Of a stretch of DNA of 64,000 nucleotides, positions 59,375 through 64,000 are shown piece after piece. The position numbers and the translations under genes are program-made. Origin of the DNA: JACDAV01 sp964626755 (GTDB lineage Bacteria > Chloroflexota > Limnocylindria > Limnocylindrales > CSP1-4). The stretch spans positions 209,950 through 273,949 of the forward strand of contig CAZVGO010000050.1 in the NCBI GenBank assembly GCA_964626755.1, read 5' to 3'. Position 1 is the first letter of the stretch; the number at the start of each line of letters is the position of its first letter. The notes under the pieces were generated by a model. That model was not told the origin of the DNA. It saw only the letters and a program-made list of their open reading frames with translations, and made no database searches.

Positions 59375-60811
59375 TCAGCGGCCCCCGACGGGGGCGAGCG
59401 CCTCGATGCCCGGCAGCCGCCGCGGGTCGCTGATGACGCCGGCGATCGCACTCGCAGCCGCGGTGAGAGGCGAGGCGAGGAACGTCCGGCCGCCTTTGCC
59501 CTGGCGCCCCTCGAAGTTGCGGTTGGAAGTGCTGATCGCGTACTGCCCCGGGGCGAGCTGGTCGCCGTTCATCGCGATGCACATTGAGCAGCCGGCCTCC
59601 CGCCACTCGGCCCCGGCGGCGCGGAACACGTCGGCCAGGCCCTCGCGCTCCGCCTCGCGTTTCACCTCGTCGCTGCCCGGCACGACCATGACCCGGACCC
59701 CGTCGGCCACCCGCCGGTCGCGCAGGACCGAAGCGGCGATGCGGAGGTCGCTGATCCGGCCGTTCGTGCACGAGCCGATGAACACGACGTCGACCTTCTG
59801 GCCGAGGATCGCCTGGCCCGGCCGGAGGTCCATGTACTCGAGTGCCCGCTCGAGGGCCCGGCGCTGGCCCGGATCCGCCTGGGCGTCGGGCGAGGGGACG
59901 AGCGACGTGATCGGGATGCCCATTCCCGGGTTCGTGCCGTAGGTGACCATCGGCTCGAGGGCGGCGGCGTCGATCGTGATCGACCGGTCGAACGTCGCGC
60001 CGTCGTCGGTCGGAAGCGTCCTCCAGCGGGCGACCGCTGCATCCCACGCGGTTCCCTGCGGCGCGTGGGGACGGCCGTGGAGGTATGCGAACGTCGTGTC
60101 GTCCGGGGCGATGAGGCCGGCCCGCGCGCCGCCCTCGATGCTCATGTTGCAGATCGTCATCCGCTGCTCCATCGTGAGCGCGCGGATCGCCTCCCCGCCG
60201 TACTCGAAGACGTGGCCCGTTCCGCCGCCGACACCGATCCGGGCGATCAGGGCGAGGATGATGTCCTTCGCGCTGACGCCGGGGTCGAGCCGGCCGTCGA
60301 CCCGGACCTCATACGTCTTCGGGCGGCGCTGGAGCAGGCACTGCGTCGCGAGGACCATCTCGACCTCGCTCGTCCCGATCCCGAATGCGAGCGCCCCGAA
60401 GGCGCCGTGGGTACTCGTGTGACTGTCGCCACAGACGATCGTCATCCCGGGCTGGGTGAGGCCCAGCTGTGGGCCGATGACGTGGACGATCCCCTGGTCC
60501 GGCGAGCCCATCCCGTGGATCGGGATGCCGAACTCGTTGCAGTTCGTGTCGAGCTGGGCGACCTGGGCGGCGGCCATCGTGTCGAGGATCGGGAGGTTGC
60601 GCGGGTGGGTCGGGACGGAGTGATCGGCCGTCGCCACCGTCTGGCCCGGGCGGCGGACGTGGAGGCCGCGGTTGCGGAGGCCGGTGAACGCCTGGGGGCT
60701 CGTCACTTCGTGAATGAGATGGAGGTCCACGGCGAGGACGCTCGGGGCGCCGGGCTCCTCGGCGACGACGTGGTCGTCCCAGATCTTCTCGAACAGGGTG
60801 CGCGGTGTCAT
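59375..60811 (-). CDS. leuC: 3-isopropylmalate dehydratase large subunit
   Basis: 478 residues from ATG 60811. Start TLFEKIWDDHVV, DLHLIHEVTSPQAF, GDSHTSTHGAFGALAFGIGTSEVE, and the 4Fe-4S cysteines in GSCTNGRISDLR and GCSMCIAMN. Catalyses 2- to 3-isopropylmalate in leucine synthesis with LeuD. Divergent from the ilvB leader; the 201-bp space between holds both promoters. leuA and leuB are not in this window. Confidence 0.97.
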   Translation of the reverse strand: MTPRTLFEKIWDDHVVAEEPGAPSVLAVDLHLIHEVTSPQAFTGLRNRGLHVRRPGQTVATADHSVPTHPRNLPILDTMAAAQVAQLDTNCNEFGIPIHGMGSPDQGIVHVIGPQLGLTQPGMTIVCGDSHTSTHGAFGALAFGIGTSEVEMVLATQCLLQRRPKTYEVRVDGRLDPGVSAKDIILALIARIGVGGGTGHVFEYGGEAIRALTMEQRMTICNMSIEGGARAGLIAPDDTTFAYLHGRPHAPQGTAWDAAVARWRTLPTDDGATFDRSITIDAAALEPMVTYGTNPGMGIPITSLVPSPDAQADPGQRRALERALEYMDLRPGQAILGQKVDVVFIGSCTNGRISDLRIAASVLRDRRVADGVRVMVVPGSDEVKREAEREGLADVFRAAGAEWREAGCSMCIAMNGDQLAPGQYAISTSNRNFEGRQGKGGRTFLASPLTAAASAIAGVISDPRRLPGIEALAPVGGR

Positions 60812-60840
60812 GGTGTGACGGCTCGCTGGTTGTGTGGACC

Positions 60841-60860
60841 GGTAGCAGAGGGTAGCAGAG
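60841..60860. repeat. 10-bp direct repeat in the leuC upstream region
   Basis: GGTAGCAGAG occurs twice in tandem. On the minus strand it contains TACCCT (60849-60854), a likely -10 for leuC, about 37 nt from its ATG. The duplication may be a regulator site or chance. Confidence 0.35.
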
Positions 60861-60931
60861 GGCCTCGCCCGGGCCCGCCGAGGGCCTCAGCCTCGGCTCC
60901 GGTGCCTGTGCGGTCCGCTGGGGTGCGGCGG

Positions 60932-60959
60932 GTTGCGCGATCGTGGAAGCCTGCTAGAC
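60932..60959 (+). promoter_or_regulatory. Promoter of the ilv leader/ilvBNC operon
   Basis: TTGCGC (60932-60937), 16-nt spacer, TAGACT (60954-60959). Transcription would start near 60966, leaving a leader of about 390 nt before ilvB, unusual in a window where many genes seem leaderless. Confidence 0.55.
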
Positions 60960-61012
60960 TGCGCGGACATCCGCGGGCCCAAGATGGGCCCCTCGGGTGT
61001 GTTCGGGAGACG

Positions 61013-61231
61013 ATGTTGAGTCTGTTCGAGGGTCGGGACCGCCGCCGCGTCGCCGTCGCCGTGACGAGCGATGGACGCCGCGTCCAGCTCCCGATGACCG
61101 ACTCCGGCCTCACCGAAGTAGCGCTCCTCGGCATTATTCGCTCGCTTCTCGTTGGGCTGGATGGCCTTCTCGGCCTTATTACCGGCCCCCGGCGGGAGAA
61201 CCGAGGAACGCGGAGGGACGAGCGCCGCTAG
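61013..61231 (+). CDS. Putative branched-chain-rich leader peptide of ilvBNC
   Basis: 72 codons from ATG 61013, or 45 codons from ATG 61094. The C-terminal stretch EVALLGIIRSLLVGLDGLLG followed by LIT has 13 Leu/Ile/Val in 23 codons, and within it the codons GTA, ATT, ATT, CTT, GTT, CTT, CTT, ATT (61118-61180) are used although ilvB itself writes Ile as ATC and Leu as CTC/CTG almost throughout. The stop (TAG 61229-61231) is 28 nt before an intrinsic terminator. This is the design of an attenuation leader peptide that reports charged Leu/Ile/Val tRNA. It has no similarity to a known protein that I recognise. A real micro-protein is the alternative. Confidence 0.6.
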   Translation: MLSLFEGRDRRRVAVAVTSDGRRVQLPMTDSGLTEVALLGIIRSLLVGLDGLLGLITGPRRENRGTRRDERR

Positions 61232-61258
61232 GCGATCTGACCACCGAAGACCAGAGGG

Positions 61259-61290
61259 GACCCTCGCCGGGAGGCGGGGGTCTTTCTATT
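61259..61290 (+). terminator. Intrinsic terminator (attenuator) just before ilvB
   Basis: GACCCTCGCC (61259-61268) pairs over 10 bp (one G-T) with GGCGGGGGTC (61273-61282) around a GGGA loop, followed by TTTCTATT. It lies between the leader ORF and ilvB, 70 bp before the ilvB start, so it must be read through for ilvBNC to be expressed. CCCCCG at 61186-61191 could pair with CGGGGG in its 3' arm and act as antiterminator. Confidence 0.75.
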
Positions 61291-61359
61291 GACCGGCGTG
61301 GGCCGGTGTTCATGACCCGGAGCCGAAACGCGGCGGGGCGGACGGAAGGGGCGACACGG

Positions 61360-63285
61360 ATGGCGATGACGAAGCGGGACCGAACCGGGCAGGCGGCCGC
61401 GCCGAACGCCGCGCCCGCCTCGGCCGCCTCGCCCGCGGGCGCCTCGCCAGCGACCGCGCCGCCGGCCGGCCGCCGGACCCACATCCCGGGCGACGGGACG
61501 GCCGGGGCTGCGGCCGTCGAGCGGGCCCGCCGGGAGATGCTCAACGACGCCCGCCCGCGACGGCGGACCAGGATCGGTGCCGATGCCGTGTGTGAGGCGC
61601 TCATCCGCCAGGGCGTGGACGTGTTCTTCGGCTACCCGGGCGGGGTCGTCCTCCCGCTCTACGACGTCCTCGGGGACTACCCGGAGCTGCGCCACATCCT
61701 CGTCCGTCACGAGCAGGGCGGCGCCCACGCCGCGGACGGCTACGCCCGCGTGACCGGCCGCGTGGGCGTGTGCCTTGGGACCTCCGGTCCGGGAGCGACG
61801 AACCTTGTCACGGGGATCGGCACGGCGCTCCTCGACTCGATCCCGATCGTCGCGATCACCGGCAACGTGCCCGCGGCGCTCCTCGGGAAGGACGCGTTCC
61901 AGGAGATCGACATCAACGGCATCACCCTGCCGATGACCAAGCACAACTACCTCGTCCGGAACGCCGATGACCTGCCGCGCGTGTTCGCCGAGGCATTCCA
62001 CATCGCCCGGACGGGCCGGCCCGGTCCCGTCCACATCGACATCACGAAGGACGCGCTCCAGCAGGAGACGACCGCCCCCCATCCCAGCCTTGAGGAAGTC
62101 GTCGCCGGCCTGCCCGGCTTCCGTCCGAACTTCGACGGGCATCCCCGGCAGCTGAAGCTCGCCGCCGCCGAGCTCGCTCGCGCCACGCGTCCGATGATCC
62201 TCGCCGGGCACGGGGTGCTCCACGCCCAGGCGTGGGACGACCTCCGGGCGCTGGCCGAGAAGGCCCAGGTCCCCGTGGCCCACACGCTGCTCGGGATCGG
62301 CGCGATCGACGAGACCCATCCGCTCAGCTATGGCTACATGGGCATGCACGGCTGGAAGCACGTCAACCGGGCGATCCAGAGCGCCGACCTGTTGATCGCC
62401 ATCGGGATGCGCTTCGACGACCGGGTGACGGGCAACGTCCGGACGTACGCGCCGTACGCGCGCATCGTCCATGTCGATATCGACCCGGCCGAGATCGGCA
62501 AGAACGTCGCGGTCGAGGTTCCGATCGTGGGCGATGCGAAGAGCGTCCTCCAGGCGCTCCTGCCGCTCATCCCCCGGACCGAGCCCGCCGAGCGGGCGGA
62601 GTACTTCGCGCAGCTCGCCGAGTGGCGCCGCGAGTCGGAGGCCAGCAGCTGGCACGGCTCCGGCGCCTGGCGCGACGGGCTCCTGTCGGCCGACTACGTC
62701 GTGGCCCGAATCGGCGAGCTGACCGAGCACAAGGCGACCTACGTCTCGGACGTCGGCCAGCACCAGATGTGGCTCGCCCGCTACACCGGCTTCCGCGAGC
62801 CGAACAGCCACCTGAGCTCCGGCGGTCTCGGGACGATGGGCTACGGCGTCCCGGCGGCGATGGGGGCGGCGCTCGGTCGGCCGGACCGCGAGACCTGGGC
62901 GGTCGCCGGCGACGGCGGATTCCAGATGACGGCCCAGGAGCTCATGACCCTCGTCCAGGACCACATCCCGGTGAAGATCGCCCTCTTCGATAACAAGAAG
63001 CTCGGGATGATCCGCCAGTGGCAGGAGATCATCTACGGCGGCAACTATCACTCGGCCCACCTGCTGGGCCCCGACTACCTGAAGTTCGCCGAGGCGTTCG
63101 GGATCCCCGCGTTCAAGGCGTCCAGCCCGGATGAGGTCGACGGTGCGATCCGGGCGGCCCAGGCGGTCGATGGCCCGGCGCTCATCTGGTTCGAGATCGC
63201 CGAGGAGCAGAACGTCTTCCCGATGATGCCCGCCGGCAAGGGCCTGTCCGACCTGATCGAGAAGTGGGACGGGGCAGACGAGTGA
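61360..63285 (+). CDS. ilvB: Acetolactate synthase large subunit
   Basis: 641 residues from ATG 61360 (GGAAGGGG site 9 nt upstream; ATG 61312 is also in frame but lacks one). The Ala/Pro-rich N-terminus to about residue 60 is an extension. Then DVFFGYPGGVVLPLYDVL with VRHEQGGAHAADGYARV (catalytic Glu), the GTSGPGATNLVTGI loop, FQEIDINGITLPMTKHNY, and the TPP site GDGGFQMTAQELMT. It condenses pyruvate (or pyruvate and 2-oxobutyrate), the first common step to Val, Leu and Ile. Overlaps ilvN by 4 bp. Confidence 0.96.
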   Translation: MAMTKRDRTGQAAAPNAAPASAASPAGASPATAPPAGRRTHIPGDGTAGAAAVERARREMLNDARPRRRTRIGADAVCEALIRQGVDVFFGYPGGVVLPLYDVLGDYPELRHILVRHEQGGAHAADGYARVTGRVGVCLGTSGPGATNLVTGIGTALLDSIPIVAITGNVPAALLGKDAFQEIDINGITLPMTKHNYLVRNADDLPRVFAEAFHIARTGRPGPVHIDITKDALQQETTAPHPSLEEVVAGLPGFRPNFDGHPRQLKLAAAELARATRPMILAGHGVLHAQAWDDLRALAEKAQVPVAHTLLGIGAIDETHPLSYGYMGMHGWKHVNRAIQSADLLIAIGMRFDDRVTGNVRTYAPYARIVHVDIDPAEIGKNVAVEVPIVGDAKSVLQALLPLIPRTEPAERAEYFAQLAEWRRESEASSWHGSGAWRDGLLSADYVVARIGELTEHKATYVSDVGQHQMWLARYTGFREPNSHLSSGGLGTMGYGVPAAMGAALGRPDRETWAVAGDGGFQMTAQELMTLVQDHIPVKIALFDNKKLGMIRQWQEIIYGGNYHSAHLLGPDYLKFAEAFGIPAFKASSPDEVDGAIRAAQAVDGPALIWFEIAEEQNVFPMMPAGKGLSDLIEKWDGADE

Positions 63286-63881
63286 GCGGCGGCGATCCTT
63301 CGAGCAACGGCCGCCCGCCCGACGCGCCGGCCCACGTGACGCCGCCGGCGCGGGCGTTGCCGGGGAGCGGCGAAACCCGGCGCCACGTCCTCGTCGCGAT
63401 CGTCCTCAACAAGCCCGGCGTCCTCAACCGGGTCTCGTCGCTCATGCGGGCCCGCAACTTCAACATCGACTCGCTCGCGGTGAGCCACACGGACCAGCTG
63501 GACGTCAGCCGGATGACGATCACCCTCCATGGCGACGATGTGGCGGTCGAGCAGGCGGCGAAGCAGCTCTACCGGCTGATCGACGTGCTCAAGGTCCAGG
63601 ACGTCACCTCTGAGCCGACGATCGAGCACGAGCTCGCACTCGTGAAGGTCCGGGCCGGCGAGTCGAACCGGGCCGAGATCCTCCGGCTCGTCGAGCTGTC
63701 GAAGGGCCGTGTCCTCGACGTCACCGGGGAATCTGTCGTGGCCGAAGTGACGGGCTCGGAGGCGGAGGTCGACGCGTTCGTGGCCCTCGTCCGCGGCTAC
63801 GGGATCAAGGAGCTGGTGCGCACGGGAGCCGTGGTGATGGCGAGGGGCTCGAGTTCGATCGAGGAGGCAGTGAAGAAATGA
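63282..63881 (+). CDS. ilvN: Acetolactate synthase regulatory small subunit
   Basis: 199 residues from GTG 63282. A 30-residue Pro-rich start leads into the ACT domain HVLVAIVLNKPGVLNRVSSLMRARNFNIDSLAVSHT and the C-terminal ALS_ss domain (VKVRAGESNRAEILRLVEL). It activates IlvB and confers valine feedback. Overlaps both ilvB and ilvC. Confidence 0.95.
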   Translation: MSGGDPSSNGRPPDAPAHVTPPARALPGSGETRRHVLVAIVLNKPGVLNRVSSLMRARNFNIDSLAVSHTDQLDVSRMTITLHGDDVAVEQAAKQLYRLIDVLKVQDVTSEPTIEHELALVKVRAGESNRAEILRLVELSKGRVLDVTGESVVAEVTGSEAEVDAFVALVRGYGIKELVRTGAVVMARGSSSIEEAVKK

Positions 63882-64000
63882 CCGCCAGGATGTACTACGA
63901 CGCCGACACGAACCCCACGGCGCTGGAGGGCAAGACCGTCGCCGTCATCGGCTACGGCAGCCAGGGCCACGCCCATGCCCAGAACCTCAAGGAGTCGGGA
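63878..64000 (+). CDS. ilvC: Ketol-acid reductoisomerase, 5' part only
   Basis: 41 codons before the window ends, starting at ATG 63878 (ATGA overlap with ilvN). MYYDADTNPTALEGKTVAV followed by IGYGSQGHAHAQNLKESG is the NAD(P)H-binding start of KARI. It reduces and isomerises acetolactate, the step between IlvBN and IlvD. Confidence 0.95.
   Translation, partial: MTARMYYDADTNPTALEGKTVAVIGYGSQGHAHAQNLKESG

Noticed and set aside
60841..60860. Tandem GGTAGCAGAG as a mobile-element target duplication
   Set aside because: No element lies between the copies; more likely promoter-related or chance.

Overview
This 64 kb window is a gene-dense, uninterrupted stretch of a very GC-rich (about 70% by eye) bacterial chromosome. 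I see no insertion sequence, prophage, CRISPR array or rRNA. The protein types fit a soil or freshwater aerobic Chloroflexota lineage of the Limnocylindria/Ellin6529 type: A2-type aa3 oxidase with a cupredoxin-tailed subunit II, oxygen-tolerant 2-oxoacid:ferredoxin oxidoreductase, homogentisate pathway, CvpA-trypsin protease, DUF5317. That placement is inference from protein character, not a marker-gene result. Genes are packed with 4-bp ATGA/GTGA overlaps, GTG and TTG starts are common, and many transcripts look leaderless.

Layout: 1-2.8 kb, a minus-strand operon (membrane protein, S51 peptidase, class-V aminotransferase cut by the window edge), a possible MFS remnant and a membrane protein. 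2.9 kb, initiator tRNA-Met with a terminator. 3.0-11.3 kb, a minus-strand respiratory operon ctaC-ctaD-ctaE-ctaF-cupredoxin membrane protein-TlpA thioredoxin-ABC ATPase-ABC permease, with ctaG divergent. 11.3-13.7 kb, threonine dehydratase, DksA-like protein, YHS protein and small genes. 13.9-18.0 kb, a complete spermidine/putrescine ABC operon potA-potD-potB-potC. 18.2-25.2 kb, 7Fe ferredoxin, BtuF-like binding protein, methyltransferase, proC, an S9 peptidase with AT-hook-like motifs, DUF5317 and DinB proteins. 25.3-35.1 kb, tyrosine catabolism (hpd, fumarylacetoacetase, hmgA, HpaI-like aldolase) interleaved with an ECF sigma/anti-sigma pair, membrane proteins and a D-threonine aldolase-like enzyme. 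35.1-41.6 kb, EamA transporter, then CBS-korA-korB-CBS-receiver-pepQ. 41.7-45.5 kb, unknown protein, ogt and copA with a CsoR-like operator. 45.5-50.8 kb, thioesterase and the fatty-acid genes fabD-fabF-fabF with a divergent MarR. 50.9-58.7 kb, a five-gene operon containing ilvD, a CvpA-trypsin protease and a lipoprotein. 58.7-64 kb, branched-chain amino acid synthesis: leuC-leuD on the minus strand and, divergently, ilvB-ilvN-ilvC (ilvC cut by the window end).

The main themes are copper-dependent aerobic respiration with its own maturation genes, branched-chain amino acid synthesis (ilvD, leuCD, ilvBNC), fatty-acid elongation and aromatic amino acid breakdown. The most notable signal is a likely translation-coupled attenuator in front of ilvB: a small ORF rich in Leu/Ile/Val, written with codons that are rare in this genome (ATT, CTT, GTT, GTA), followed by a strong intrinsic terminator just before ilvB. 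Others are recurrent TAnnnT hexamers 6-9 nt before start codons (leaderless transcription), duplicated cupredoxin domains in the oxidase operon, and two look-alike one-helix micro-proteins ending in AGRRW plus 2-4 residues.
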